Origin: CAVWUA01 sp963758025
Lineage (GTDB): Bacteria; Planctomycetota; Planctomycetia; Isosphaerales; Isosphaeraceae
Reading direction: 5' to 3'
Length of the DNA stretch: 64,000 nt
Assembly: GCA_963758025.1 (NCBI GenBank)
Contig: CAVWUA010000031.1
Span: 16,373 to 80,372, forward strand
The notes below the pieces were generated by a model. The model had not been told where the DNA came from, made no database searches, and saw nothing but the letters and a program-made list of their open reading frames with translations. Below are positions 1-9,292 of the stretch, piece by piece. Within the stretch, counting starts at the first letter, position 1. Each line of letters begins with the position of its first letter. The position numbers were made by a program, and so were the translations under genes.

Positions 1-2
1 CA

Positions 3-317
3 TTCGGCCAGGGTGCCTTCGCCGCCGCGACGCAGGTCGAGTTGCTGCGGGCCGAGACGCTTGACCCCTACGGGCGAACGCTCGGTTATCTGTTTATCAA
101 CGGACGCAATTACTCGGTGCTCGCCATCCGCGCGGGGCTGGCCGAGGAATCCGTCACGCATTTCGGCGACAATGGACTGCCAAAGCAGGCCGCCGAGGTT
201 CTCGCTGCCGCCAAATCCGTTGGCCCGACGCCGTTCGAGCCGCCCCACTTCTTCCGCCGCCGCATGGGCGATGTCAGCAAGTACATGAAGGCGGAGGGGA
301 CGTATCCCTCCCACTGA
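3..317 (+). CDS. SNase-like (thermonuclease-fold) protein, C-terminal part
   Basis: Only the last ~104 codons are present; the reading frame runs in from the left edge. The segment DPYGRTLGYLFING followed by YSVLAIRAGLAEE matches the second half of staphylococcal-nuclease-like domains, where a metal/phosphate-binding arginine sits in a D-x-Y-G-R-x-L motif and the helix after it carries the conserved glutamate. A C-terminal extension rich in Pro and Arg follows. The family cleaves nucleic acids or acts as a binding module, and many members are secreted. The N-terminal signal and catalytic region lie outside the window, so activity cannot be judged. The stop codon falls inside a perfect inverted repeat shared with convergent typA. 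Confidence 0.7.
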   Translation, partial: FGQGAFAAATQVELLRAETLDPYGRTLGYLFINGRNYSVLAIRAGLAEESVTHFGDNGLPKQAAEVLAAAKSVGPTPFEPPHFFRRRMGDVSKYMKAEGTYPSH

Positions 318-350
318 TTTGAGAGATCCGGATTCCGGATCTCTCAAATC
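316..350. terminator. Bidirectional intrinsic terminator
   Basis: This is a perfect 17-bp inverted repeat with a 1-nt centre, from gatttgagag to ctctcaaatc, lying between the stop codons of the convergent SNase-like gene and typA. It overlaps the first stop codon. There is no long U tract on either side, so termination efficiency is inferred only from the stem. Confidence 0.75.
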
Positions 351-352
351 AA

Positions 353-2185
353 TCAGACCCCGACCTTCTTCCGCGAGCCTCCCCGCTCGGCGCGTTTGCG
401 GGCCTCTTCGTTCAAGACCTTCTTGCGCAGGCGGATCTTGGTCGGCGTGACCTCGACCACCTCGTCATCCTCGATGTATTCGAGCGCGATTTCCAGGGTC
501 AGGAGCCGGGGCGGCTTGAGCAAGACGTTCTTGTCGCTGCCCGAGGCCCGCATGTTCGTCAGTTTCTTTTCCTTGCAGGGATTGACGACCAGATCGTTGT
601 CGCGAGCGTTCTCGGCGACGATCATCCCTTCGTAGATCTCATCCCCTGGCTGCACGAACATCGTTCCGCGCTGCTGGAGGTTGTCCAGGGCGAAGGCGAT
701 TGCCTTGCCACGCACGTTGGAGATCATCACGCCATTGGACCGATGGGGGATATCTCCCTTGACCGGCTGGTAGTCGTGGAAGTTGTGGTGCATGATCGCC
801 TCCCCCTGCGTCGCGCTCAGCAGGCGAGTTCGCAGGCCGAGCAGGCCCCGCGCCGGGATGACAAACTCCATGTGAGCGTAACTGCCCTTGAAGTCCATGT
901 TGGCCAGCTCGCCGCGTCGGTTGCCGACAAGTTCCATGACAGGCCCCTGGTGCTCCTGGGGCACGTCCACCACGAGGTATTCATACGGTTCGTGCTGCAC
1001 GCCATCGATCGTCTTGATGATGACCTCGGGCTTGCCGACGGACATCTCGTAACCCTCGCGCCGCATCGTCTCGATCAGCACGGAGAGGTGCAAGAGCCCG
1101 CGGCCGGAGACCTGGAACGAGTCGCGGTCCTCGGTCGGCTCGACCCGCAGGGCGACGTTCGACTGCAGCTCGCGGTCGAGCCGGTCTTTCAGGTGCCGCG
1201 AGGTCAGATACTGACCTTCGCCGCACAAGGGAGCGTCGTTCACGGAGAACGTCATGCTCAGAGTCGGCTCGTCCACCTCGATCCGGGGCAGGGGGACGGG
1301 CCGGTCGATGTCGGCGATCGTGTCGCCGATATCGACGTTCGCCATGCCGACGATCGCCACGATGTCCCCCGCGTCGGCCCGTTCGACCTCGGTCCGGCCG
1401 AGCTTGTCGAAGACCATGAGCGAGTCGATGCTGCCGGGGGTTGTCACGCCGCCGGCCTTGATCAGCGCGGTCTTCTGCCCCTTGCGGACGCTGCCCGAGG
1501 CGATCCGGCCGATGGCGATCCGACCGACATACTCCGAGAAGTCAAGCGACGTGCAGAGCAACTGCAAGGAGAAGTCCGGCCGGACCTCGGGACCGGGGAC
1601 CTTCTCCAGGATCAGGTCGAGCAGCGGCTTGATGTCCCCCTCGGTGGCGTGGGCATCGTGCGAGGCGAACCCGCCGCGTCCCGAGGCGAAGATGTAGGGG
1701 AAGTCGAGCTGCTCGCTGTCGGCCCCCAGCTCGACGAACGTGTCGAAGACCTCGTTCAGCACCTCGTCGGGGCGGGCGTCGGGGCGGTCGATCTTGTTGA
1801 TGACGACGATCGGCCTCAGCTTGTTGGCGAACGCCTTGCGCAGGACGAACTTGGTCTGGGGCATCGGCCCCTCGAACGAATCGACCAGCAGGAGGCAACC
1901 ATCGGCCATCTGGAGAGTGCGCTCGACCTCGCCGCCGAAGTCGGCGTGACCGGGGGTGTCGATGATGTTGATTTTGGTCGCGCCGTAATTGATGGCGATG
2001 TTCTTGGCGAGGATCGTGATGCCCCGCTCGCGCTCCTGCGGGTTGGAGTCGAGGATGCACTCTCCCTGAAGCTGGCTCGCCCGGAACTGGCCGGACTGGC
2101 GGAGCATCGCATCGACCAGGGTGGTCTTGCCATGATCGACGTGGGCAATGATGGCCACGTTGCGGATGTCGTCGCGTCGGGTCAT
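353..2185 (-). CDS. typA: Ribosome-associated GTPase TypA/BipA
   Basis: A 610-aa translational GTPase of typical family length. It has the P-loop AHVDHGKTT near residue 20, DTPGHADF (G3), NKIDRPDA (G4), then the EF-G-like domains and the BipA-specific C-terminal domain, including the RGLLGLRTRLLS and GDEIYEGMIV stretches typical of the family. TypA binds the 70S ribosome, helps 50S assembly and supports growth under stress and cold. I chose the ATG at 2185 (MTRRDDIRN), which matches the usual start directly before the G domain; an in-frame upstream ATG at 2212 would add nine residues. It is transcribed alone, divergently from the next gene. Confidence 0.97.
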   Translation of the reverse strand: MTRRDDIRNVAIIAHVDHGKTTLVDAMLRQSGQFRASQLQGECILDSNPQERERGITILAKNIAINYGATKINIIDTPGHADFGGEVERTLQMADGCLLLVDSFEGPMPQTKFVLRKAFANKLRPIVVINKIDRPDARPDEVLNEVFDTFVELGADSEQLDFPYIFASGRGGFASHDAHATEGDIKPLLDLILEKVPGPEVRPDFSLQLLCTSLDFSEYVGRIAIGRIASGSVRKGQKTALIKAGGVTTPGSIDSLMVFDKLGRTEVERADAGDIVAIVGMANVDIGDTIADIDRPVPLPRIEVDEPTLSMTFSVNDAPLCGEGQYLTSRHLKDRLDRELQSNVALRVEPTEDRDSFQVSGRGLLHLSVLIETMRREGYEMSVGKPEVIIKTIDGVQHEPYEYLVVDVPQEHQGPVMELVGNRRGELANMDFKGSYAHMEFVIPARGLLGLRTRLLSATQGEAIMHHNFHDYQPVKGDIPHRSNGVMISNVRGKAIAFALDNLQQRGTMFVQPGDEIYEGMIVAENARDNDLVVNPCKEKKLTNMRASGSDKNVLLKPPRLLTLEIALEYIEDDEVVEVTPTKIRLRKKVLNEEARKRAERGGSRKKVGV

Positions 2186-2496
2186 GTCTGGATCGTGTCC
2201 GCCGCGCTGCACGGGCGGTCCGGGAAGGTATTGGGAATCAGAAGCCGAGGGGTGTGAACCGTTCGGTTTTGGAGAGAGAGTTTCTCGCTGGGCCTAGAAT
2301 TCTAAGGGGCAGACCCTCGACCGGCAAGGCCAGTCGGGACAACAATGGAACATCGGTCGCATAAGTTTTATGTGAAGCCCCTACGGATTCCCTGTTCACC
2401 CCCCGTGTCAAGGCTCCGGATTGACTCCGGCCCGGTATAATTCGTGCATGGATGTACCGCTGATGATAGCGTCAGTCCACGGGAGGAAGGAAACCA
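2186..2496. other. Intergenic region between divergent typA and a secreted protein gene
   Basis: This 311-bp stretch should hold both promoters. The only clear signal is the Shine-Dalgarno gggaggaagg just ahead of the ATG at 2497. I see no strong hairpin or gene. Confidence 0.5.
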
Positions 2497-3653
2497 ATGG
2501 TAATCTGGGCAATTCTGGGAGGTTTGGTTATGGCGATGACGCCGGAGCCGACCTCGGCGGCGGATGTGGTGACGTTGCGAGATGGCCAGCGGGTACTCGG
2601 GCAGATCGTCGAGCCATCGCCTCCGGAAAAAGTGTATCTCATTGTGCGGCGTGCGTGGGCGGAGCAGCATGTGCCCGACCTGGCTTCGCGCTGGGAGGCC
2701 GAGGAGCAACGTTGGGTCGATCGAGCGCGGAAACAGCGGCTCGAACGGCTGAGAGCCTGGAAGCGGGAGCGCCCGAGGGGCCGGCGGGGAATTCGGACCC
2801 GATCAGCGCCTGGCTGGACCGGGAAATCGAACGGCTGGAGTCGCCGGATGCCCCGACGCTGATGCTGATGCGGGTCGTGCTGGAACGTCGACAGGTTCGC
2901 GGTCTCGACGACCGCGCCGAGGAGGCCAACCGCCGACTCCGCCAGGGGTGGCGAGCCGGGTTCGAGGACGTGGAGACAATCCCCCTGGAGGACCTCGAGC
3001 GCAAACTTCAGGGGCGCGGATTTGCCCTGGGCGCGGTCGATCCGGGCCGAATCGATGACCTCCTGCCGATCGCGGCCGAATCCGACACCCAGTGGCTCGT
3101 GCGCCGCGCGGCGACGGAAGTGAAGTATGATTCTGGACTTCGGTTCATCAAGTATCAGGGCCTGGTCCTTCCCGAGAACCAGCCAGGCGAGGCGCCGAAC
3201 GTGGCGGCCGTGGCGAATTCCGCGCTTCAGAGTTTGCTGGGAGAGGCCCCTGCTGAAGACCCTCTGCGGGCGAGACTCCGCGACGTGGAGCGTCGTGGTC
3301 GGGTCGGCGTGGTCGTGACGGGTCTGACGATGGCCCCCGACTTCGCGACGGTCACGGTCGAGTCGGCCCTCTGGGTCCGCCTCGGTCCCGACCGCTGGCG
3401 TCCGGCAGTCCAGCGTCCGGCGACGGTTCGCCCCGAGAACGTCCGACCCGACGCCGCCACCCCCTTGGCGAATGACCCGCAAGTCCAGGGAGCGTTCAAC
3501 CTGTTTGAAGGTTTAGGTTTAGGAGCGATCTCGCCGGAGCTGAAACAACGTGGCCTGACTGTCGGCGCCGCGACACGGCAAGCCCTCGGCGATGCTCAGT
3601 CGGCCTTGCGGCGGGATCTGGAGTCGTTGTCGCTGATGAGCGGACGGGAGTAG
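2497..3653 (+). CDS. Putative exported protein of unknown function (apparent frameshift)
   Basis: The ATG at 2497 has a strong Shine-Dalgarno and opens a signal-peptide-like start (MVIWAILGGLVMAM, then a Ser-Ala-Ala cleavage region). About 25 residues of beta-rich sequence follow (VVTLRDGQRVLGQIVE), of a type common at the start of planctomycete envelope proteins. A charged helical region rich in Arg, Glu and Trp comes next. The frame must shift once near 2770-2780, where one G appears to be missing in ccgagggg, to join the downstream frame ending at 3653. The joined product is ~385 aa. The C-terminal half (AAATEVKYDSGLRFIKYQG-like region, then a repeated VGVVVTGL segment) has no recognisable domain. 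Function unknown. Confidence 0.7.
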
Positions 3654-3797
3654 AGCGGGACCATGTTCGCGAGCTGTTGACCGGCTTGAGGTTGAGCGCG
3701 GCGCGAGGGGACGCTATCTTGTGGCTTGGCCCTGGCCTTTTCGGGTCGAGGTGGTGACGAAGGTGCGTCTGTTACGGCTTGCGAAAGGTTTCCCCCG

Positions 3798-4607
3798 ATG
3801 GGTTTGTTCACCGGCAAAAAAGGGATGGTCCTGGGCGTCGCCAACGAGTTCAGCATCGCCTGGGCGATCAGCAAGAAGTTGCTGGACGAGGGGGCGGAGA
3901 TCGGTTTCACCCACCTACCCGGCGAGAAGATGGAGCGCCGGGTCCGCAAGTTGGCCGATCCCATCGGCGCGAAACTCATCACCCCGTGCGACGTGCAGAA
4001 GGACGAGGATGTGGCTCGCGTGTTCGCCGAGGCGAAAGAGACGTATGGGGCCCTTGACTTCGTGCTCCACTCCATCGCCTTCGCCCCGATCGACGACCTG
4101 AAGAGTCCGTTCGTGCAGGCCAGCCGCGAGGGGTTCAAGACAGCGATGGACATCAGCGTTTATTCGCTGGCGGCCGTCGCGCGGTACGCCGCCGACGCGA
4201 TGCCCAACGGCGGAGCGATCACCACCTTGACGTACCTCGGCGGCGAGCGGGTCGTCTCAGGCTATAATCTGATGGGTGTCTGCAAGGCAGCGCTCGATGC
4301 GTCGGTCAAGTATCTGGCCTACGACCTCGGCCCGAAGAAGATCCGGGTCAACGCCGTGTCCGCCGGCCCGGTCAAGACGCTGGCCGCGTCCGCCGTCGGC
4401 GACGCCGACAAGCTCGCCGGGCTGTACGAGGCGGTCTCGCCGCTCGGGCGGAACATCGAGCGCGAGGAGGTCGGCTCGGCCGGTATGTTCCTGCTGTCGG
4501 ACCTGGCCAGCGGCATCACCGGCGAGATCCTTCACGTCGATTGCGGCTACAATGTCATGGGCTCCCCCGGCCGTGCGATCGAAGCGGCGAAAGAGGGGAA
4601 GGTCTAA
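3798..4607 (+). CDS. fabI: Enoyl-[acyl-carrier-protein] reductase (NADH), FabI
   Basis: A 269-aa short-chain dehydrogenase of the FabI class, catalysing the last reduction in each fatty-acid elongation round. It shows the divergent nucleotide-binding loop GVANEFSIAWAI near residue 13, VLHSIAF near 90, and the FabI catalytic pair Tyr146/Tyr156 with Lys163 in GYNLMGVCKAAL (Y-x6-K spacing). GPVKTLAAS follows, then the C-terminal HVDCGYNVMG. The ATG at 3798 gives the normal MGLFTGKKG start; longer in-frame extensions upstream are not conserved-looking. A NUDIX gene follows after 55 bp. FabI is the usual triclosan/isoniazid-type target in bacteria. Confidence 0.96.
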   Translation: MGLFTGKKGMVLGVANEFSIAWAISKKLLDEGAEIGFTHLPGEKMERRVRKLADPIGAKLITPCDVQKDEDVARVFAEAKETYGALDFVLHSIAFAPIDDLKSPFVQASREGFKTAMDISVYSLAAVARYAADAMPNGGAITTLTYLGGERVVSGYNLMGVCKAALDASVKYLAYDLGPKKIRVNAVSAGPVKTLAASAVGDADKLAGLYEAVSPLGRNIEREEVGSAGMFLLSDLASGITGEILHVDCGYNVMGSPGRAIEAAKEGKV

Positions 4608-4662
4608 CGATCTTCCTCCAGGCGGGGCGGCGCACGGGGTGGCCCAAACCTTCTCATCGTGT

Positions 4663-5073
4663 ATGCTCATTCTTGTCGGAATCGGTCTGATCGGACGGGA
4701 CGGGTCGTACCTGATCCGCCAGCGCCCTCCCTTGCCAGGTTCGCCCATGCCGGGGTACTGGGAGTTTCCCGGCGGAAAATGCGAGCCGGAGGAATCGCCC
4801 GAGCAGGCGGCCCGGCGCGAGTGTGCCGAGGAGACAGGGCTGGCGGTCGTTGTCCGGCGTTTGCGGCGGGTCATCTCGCATCGGTATCCGCATGGGCACG
4901 TCGAGCTGCACTACTTCGATTGCGAGACCGAATCCCCGGACGCGGAGCCGGAACTCGCGACAGGGTTCCGTTGGGTCCCGGCCCCGGATTTGCCGGGGTT
5001 GCCCTTTCCCGAGGCGAATGAGCCGATTCTGATCGAACTCGCCCACGAACACCGACGCGAGAGCCGATCATGA
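4663..5073 (+). CDS. NUDIX hydrolase, MutT-like
   Basis: A 136-aa protein with a complete Nudix box: GGKCEPEESPEQAARREC joined to AEETGL fits GX5EX7REUXEEXGU. The order MLILVGIGLI, WEFPGGK, the Nudix box, then a short HVELHYF strand resembles MutT-type 8-oxo-dGTP diphosphatases that clean the nucleotide pool; MutT itself is ~130 aa. Other Nudix substrates cannot be excluded from sequence. The stop codon overlaps the ATG of the next gene (ATGA), so the two are translationally coupled and probably co-transcribed. Confidence 0.88.
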   Translation: MLILVGIGLIGRDGSYLIRQRPPLPGSPMPGYWEFPGGKCEPEESPEQAARRECAEETGLAVVVRRLRRVISHRYPHGHVELHYFDCETESPDAEPELATGFRWVPAPDLPGLPFPEANEPILIELAHEHRRESRS

Positions 5074-5732
5074 CGGGCGCGTTGCAAGTTCTGCTGACGG
5101 TCGGACCTCTGTCGGCGTACTTCCTCGTGCAAGGTCTCTGGCAAGGGGGGCGACGATCGAAGGTGGTGCCGGGGCCAGTCGATTTCGCTTGGCTGGCGTT
5201 CGGGATCGGGGGACTGCTGATCTTCGGGCCGATCGGGCACGTGCTGGTCGCCACGATCTTCCCCGCACCGAGTCTCTGGGCGTGGCTATCATTACCGTCC
5301 GCCGCGTTGCTGGGGGTACTGCTCTGGATGCCTCGCACAACGCGACGTCTGGTGGTGTATAACGTCGTGCCCGAGATCCTCTGGCGGGGTTTGCAGAAGG
5401 CACTCGAACCGCAGCCGGAACATTTCCAGAGAACCGTGCGCGGGTTCGAGGATGTCGAGAGCGGCCGGGGGATCGCCGTGGAGATGGGACCGGGCGCACG
5501 CACGGCGGTCGTCGAAGCGTATGGCACGCGCCCCGAGGAGTTGATGGAACGGCTCGACCGGGGCCTCCGGATGGCTCTGAGCGACGAACCGACGACGCCC
5601 AGGGGGACCGCGCGGGTGTGGCTCGCCCTGGCGTCGCTCTTGCCGCTGGCGTCGGTCGCGTGGCTCTTGCTGGAGCGCCCGCAAGTGCAGGCGGCGCTGC
5701 GGGCCTTGCTCGGGCGGTTCGGCGGAGGGTGA
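5070..5732 (+). CDS. Membrane protein of unknown function
   Basis: A 220-aa protein starting in an ATGA overlap with the NUDIX gene. Hydrophobic segments lie near residues 5-22, 40-62, 68-87 and 188-200, which suggests three N-terminal membrane spans, a soluble middle of about 100 residues and a C-terminal span. The middle contains HFQRTVRGFEDVESGRGIAVE and PEELMERLDRGLRMAL. I recognise no family. Its tight coupling to the NUDIX gene is the only hint of context. A bidirectional hairpin follows. Confidence 0.75.
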   Translation: MTGALQVLLTVGPLSAYFLVQGLWQGGRRSKVVPGPVDFAWLAFGIGGLLIFGPIGHVLVATIFPAPSLWAWLSLPSAALLGVLLWMPRTTRRLVVYNVVPEILWRGLQKALEPQPEHFQRTVRGFEDVESGRGIAVEMGPGARTAVVEAYGTRPEELMERLDRGLRMALSDEPTTPRGTARVWLALASLLPLASVAWLLLERPQVQAALRALLGRFGGG

Positions 5733-5747
5733 AGAAAGAAAAACGGA

Positions 5748-5770
5748 CGTGGCGCGTTCCACGCGCCACG
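5748..5770. terminator. Bidirectional hairpin terminator
   Basis: Ten-bp GC-rich stem cgtggcgcgt/acgcgccacg with a 3-nt loop, between convergent genes (membrane protein gene on the plus strand, clpP on the minus). A-rich sequence (gaagaaagaaaaa) precedes it on the plus strand, giving a U-rich tail to leftward transcripts. Confidence 0.75.
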
Positions 5771-5807
5771 CCCGTTCTCGATGGTGAGTGATGGCCGCCT
5801 GATCGCG

Positions 5808-6416
5808 TCAGGACTGGCTGCTCAGCGGGATCTTCGGCTCGCGATCCAGAACGTTGTCGATCAGGCCGTACTCCCTCGATTCCTCGGGGGACATGAAGCG
5901 GTCGCGGTCGGTGTCTTCCTGGAGCTTCTCCAGGGACTGACCCGTGTGCTTGCGGTAGATGCCGTTGAGCTGGTGCTTCATGCGGATGAACTCTTCGGCG
6001 TGAATCTGAATGTCGGTGGCGGTGCCCTCCATGCCGGCCAGCGGCTGGTGGATCATGATGCGGCCGTGGGGCAGGGCGTTGCGCTTCCCCTTGGCGCCGG
6101 CGGCCAGCAAGAGCGAGCCCATGCTGGCGCACTGGCCAATGCAGTAGGTTGCCACGTCGCAGGGGACGTACTGCATCGTGTCATAAATCGCCATGCCGGC
6201 CGTGACACTTCCGCCGGGGCTGTTGATATAGAGGTGGATGTCGGCCTTGTCATCCTGGTGCGCCAGGACGAGCATCTGGGCAACGATGACGTTCGCCACG
6301 TTGTCGTCGATGGCCGAGCCGAGCATGATGATCCGGTCCTGGAGCAGGCGCGAATAGATATCCATCGCGCGCTCTTCGCGACCGCTCTTCTCGATGACGA
6401 TCGGGATCAAAGGCAT
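5808..6416 (-). CDS. clpP: ATP-dependent Clp protease proteolytic subunit ClpP
   Basis: A 202-aa ClpP with the full catalytic triad: Ser98 in GQCASMGS, His123 in MIHQP and Asp172 in DTDRDRFMS. The INSPGGSVTAG oligomerisation/handle region is intact. ClpP forms a 14-mer chamber that degrades proteins delivered by ClpX or ClpA/C. It sits 40 bp downstream of a second clpP and of the trigger factor gene, the classic tig-clpP order; clpX is not in this window. Translation starts at the ATG at 6416, giving the short MPLIPIVIEK N-terminus normal for the family. Confidence 0.97.
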   Translation of the reverse strand: MPLIPIVIEKSGREERAMDIYSRLLQDRIIMLGSAIDDNVANVIVAQMLVLAHQDDKADIHLYINSPGGSVTAGMAIYDTMQYVPCDVATYCIGQCASMGSLLLAAGAKGKRNALPHGRIMIHQPLAGMEGTATDIQIHAEEFIRMKHQLNGIYRKHTGQSLEKLQEDTDRDRFMSPEESREYGLIDNVLDREPKIPLSSQS

Positions 6417-6455
6417 GGGTGGTGGTCCCTTCGGATTTGAGAGGAGAGAGCGTGC

Positions 6456-7125
6456 TCAGGGCGTGCCCGGCGTGCCCTTGGCCGATTCCGCGTTCGGGAT
6501 GTGGCCGACGACCTCGTCCACGAGCCCGTACTCCTTGGCCTCGATGGCCGTGAGGTATCGGTCGCGCTCGGTGTCGCGGGCGACCCGCTCGATCGGCTGG
6601 CCGGTGTGCTTGGCGAGGATTTCGTTGATGACCTGTTTACTCTTGACGATCTCCTCGCGCCTGGATCTCGATGTCCGAGACCTGGCCGCCGACCTGGCCA
6701 TACGGCTGGTGGATCATCACCTTGGAGTGGGGCAGGGAGAACCGCTTGCCCTTGGCTCCGCCCGCCAGGAGGACCGCCGCGCCGCTGGCGGCCATGCCGA
6801 TGCAGAAGGTCGCCACCGGGCAGTCGATGAACTGCATCGTGTCGTAGATGGCCAGGGTGCTGGAGACGCTGCCCCCGGGGCTGTTGATGTAGAAGCTGAT
6901 GCCCTGCGTGCGGTTCTCGTACTGGAGGTACAGGAACTTCATCACGCAGAGGTTCGCCACGGCGTCGTTGATGACGCCTTCCAGGAAGACGATCCGGTTC
7001 TCCAGCAGCATGTCGCTGAGCGTCATCTGGCGCTGCCGGGAATAGTCGCGGTAGCGCTGGAGCGTCGGCTCGCTCCACTGGGGAGGCTGGAGCCTGGGCT
7101 CGCTCCAGGAGGGGTCGAATGGCAT
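6456..7125 (-). CDS. clpP: Second ClpP paralogue (apparent frameshift)
   Basis: A ClpP with a longer N-terminus (~30 residues, Pro/Trp-rich, starting MPFDPSWSEP at 7125). It keeps Ser114 (GMAASGA), His139 (MIHQP) and the Asp region DTERDRYL. The first ~162 codons and the last ~65 lie in different frames. They join near 6655-6665, where gcgcgagg should read about two bases longer to give the expected EIQAREEI. Because the two halves together make a full, conserved ClpP of ~223 aa, an indel in the sequence is more likely than a dead gene. Paired ClpPs can form mixed rings in other bacteria; whether they do so here is unknown. Confidence 0.88.
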
Positions 7126-7328
7126 GGGAGCGTCCTTCGTCTTCTTCGGAATGGATCGGTCAAGCGTGGCGCCGGAGCCGGGCCAAATCAGCCCGCCCCC
7201 GGCGCGAGACATGCCGGGCGGGTCGAGAACAACACCACCCGGCAATGGATTGTAACGCGATTCCACCATCCGGCAACGGCTGCACGCGGCGGGGAGAGAC
7301 GGTCCAAAGGACAGGACTCTCGACGCGC

Positions 7329-8831
7329 TCAGCCTTGCGGAGCCGCTTCGCCGCCCTCGGCCTCTCCCTCGGCCCCCTCGTCTTCGGCCAAGGCCGGCGA
7401 AGCGGTCTGGTCGAGGGCCTCGGCGGCCTTCTCTTCCTCGTAGGCCACGTCCTCGATCTTGACGAATTCGAGGATGCGGTCGATCGTCTTCCGTTCGAGA
7501 ATCTGCGAGGCCAGGCCCTCGCTCAGTCCTTCCTTCTCGATGCGGGCACGAACCCGCCGGGGACTCTCGTCGCCCCGAGAGGCGATGGTCATGATCTCAT
7601 CGTCAATGTCCGACTGATCGACCTTGATCTCCTCGGCGTCGGCGATCTTCGAGAGGATGAAGAACTCCTTGAGGCTCCTCAGGGTCGCCTCGTGGGCATT
7701 GGCACGGATCTCGGCCTCTCGGGCGCGGATCTCGGCGTCGGACATACCGGCCTGCTTCATCTCCAGAACATGACTCCGCAGCGTCGAACGCTCCTGGCGA
7801 GCGATCAGGTCGGAGGGCAGGTCGAACGGGGTCTCCGCGACGAGCTGGTCGAGGATCTGGCGGCGGATTGCCTGCCGCTGCTGGAAGGCCACGCGGCGTT
7901 CGAGGACCTCGCGGAGGGCCTGACGCAACTCGTCCTGGCTCTCGAAGCCGATCCCTTCGAGGAACGTCCGGTTGACCTCGGGCAGCCGCAAGGTCTTCAG
8001 GTCGTGGACGGTGAAGGTCACGCGGATCGCCTGGCCCCGCAGGGCGGGATCCACCGAGGCGCTGCCGACCTTGGCGTCGGTCTCGCGCTCGTCCCCCGGC
8101 TTCGCGCCGACAAGGGCGCCCGCCAGGTCCGGCACGCTGCCGTCCTGGAACCGCAGTTCGGGCTGAAGCCGGAACTGGATCTCCTTGACCTCGTTGAGGG
8201 GCTTGCCATCCTTGTGGAACCGCAGGTCGGCCGTGACGAAGTCGCCGATCTCGGCGGCCCCTTCCAGCTTGGGGACCATCTGGGCGTAGCGCTCCAGGAA
8301 GGTCGTCAACTGCTTGTCCACGTCAGCGTCGTCGATCGTCTTGATCGGCCGCTTGACGGTCAGGGCCTTGTAGGCGGGGAGCGTGAAGTCCGGCTCGACC
8401 TCGACGTCCATCTCGAACTTCAAGGGGCCGTCCTCGGGCAGCTCGATCGCCTCGACATCCAGGTTCGGCTGGGCGATCGGGTTGAGGTCGTAACCCTCAT
8501 CGAGCTGTTCGAGCGCGGCCAGAAGAAGAGTGGACTTGATCTGTCCCTCGATCTCCTTGCGATAACGCTTCTGCACGAGTGACTTGGGGGCGTGCCCGGG
8601 CCGGAACCCGGGGACGGAGGCGTCGCGCTTGACCGAGCCGAGCGACTCATCAAACTGACGCTTGATCTCTTCCGGCGCGATGGCCACCTTCACATGCTTT
8701 TTGCAGGGGCCAGCGTCGGTGATCTCGACGTCCAGATCGAGTTTGCGCTTGGTCTCGGCCGCCTCGTCGGCAGCAGTCTCCACGCTGGAAGTCCCAACGG
8801 GGACTTCCTGATCGTCTTCCCGGGTGCTCAT
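7329..8831 (-). CDS. tig: Trigger factor (ribosome-bound chaperone, PPIase fold)
   Basis: About 500 aa. The N-terminal ribosome-binding domain carries the signature VPGFRPGHAPKSLVQKRY. A PPIase-like middle (IGDFVTADLRF onward) follows, then a long helical C-terminal arm and an acidic Ala/Glu-rich tail. It binds near the polypeptide exit tunnel and shields nascent chains. The start at 8831 (MSTREDD) is preferred; an in-frame ATG at 8855 adds eight residues. The gene heads the leftward tig-clpP-clpP group, with a 203-bp gap before the first clpP. Confidence 0.95.
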   Translation of the reverse strand: MSTREDDQEVPVGTSSVETAADEAAETKRKLDLDVEITDAGPCKKHVKVAIAPEEIKRQFDESLGSVKRDASVPGFRPGHAPKSLVQKRYRKEIEGQIKSTLLLAALEQLDEGYDLNPIAQPNLDVEAIELPEDGPLKFEMDVEVEPDFTLPAYKALTVKRPIKTIDDADVDKQLTTFLERYAQMVPKLEGAAEIGDFVTADLRFHKDGKPLNEVKEIQFRLQPELRFQDGSVPDLAGALVGAKPGDERETDAKVGSASVDPALRGQAIRVTFTVHDLKTLRLPEVNRTFLEGIGFESQDELRQALREVLERRVAFQQRQAIRRQILDQLVAETPFDLPSDLIARQERSTLRSHVLEMKQAGMSDAEIRAREAEIRANAHEATLRSLKEFFILSKIADAEEIKVDQSDIDDEIMTIASRGDESPRRVRARIEKEGLSEGLASQILERKTIDRILEFVKIEDVAYEEEKAAEALDQTASPALAEDEGAEGEAEGGEAAPQG

Positions 8832-8941
8832 CAACGGCGTTCCTTCAAACGTCATCGGGCTGGGACGGCATCGACCGCCATCACGAACCCGACGCGATCA
8901 GGCGTGAGCCGCCAGCCCGGCCTTTAGCGAGGAAACAAGAG

Positions 8942-9013
8942 AGCGGGAGATGGGATTTGAACCCACGACAACCACGTTGGCAACGTGGCGCTCTACCCCT
9001 GAGCTACTCCCGC
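8942..9013 (-). tRNA. tRNA-Gly (anticodon GCC)
   Basis: The 72-nt minus-strand sequence folds as a cloverleaf: acceptor stem gcgggag/ctcccgc, D arm with agctcag...tagagc, anticodon stem ccacg/cgtgg around the loop tt-GCC-aa, and T arm with ggttcaaatcc. The CCA end is not encoded. Confidence 0.97.
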
Positions 9014-9292
9014 ATGGTTTTGAGATCGTACCAACCCAAACTTAATCAGGCAAGAGGGCCGATCCCCAACACATTGCCCTGTCGTTCAGAGCAAGAGTCA
9101 GTATAGAGCCCCAACGCCGGATTGCAAGTTGTTTCCTCTGAAAAATCGGACCTTCGAACCCCGTTCCTGGGTGGAAAATGATTGCTCCGCATTCGAGCAA
9201 CGATTAATTTTGAAGAAGCCCATCGCGATACCAACACGATCAGGACGAAACGCCCACTGCCGTGCCGGTCTTGGTAGAGGAATCTTACGCAC

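Noticed and set aside
743..2257. Long plus-strand frame (504 codons) opposite typA
   Set aside because: Antisense shadow of a gene with clear GTPase motifs; the GC-rich codon pattern opens such frames by itself.
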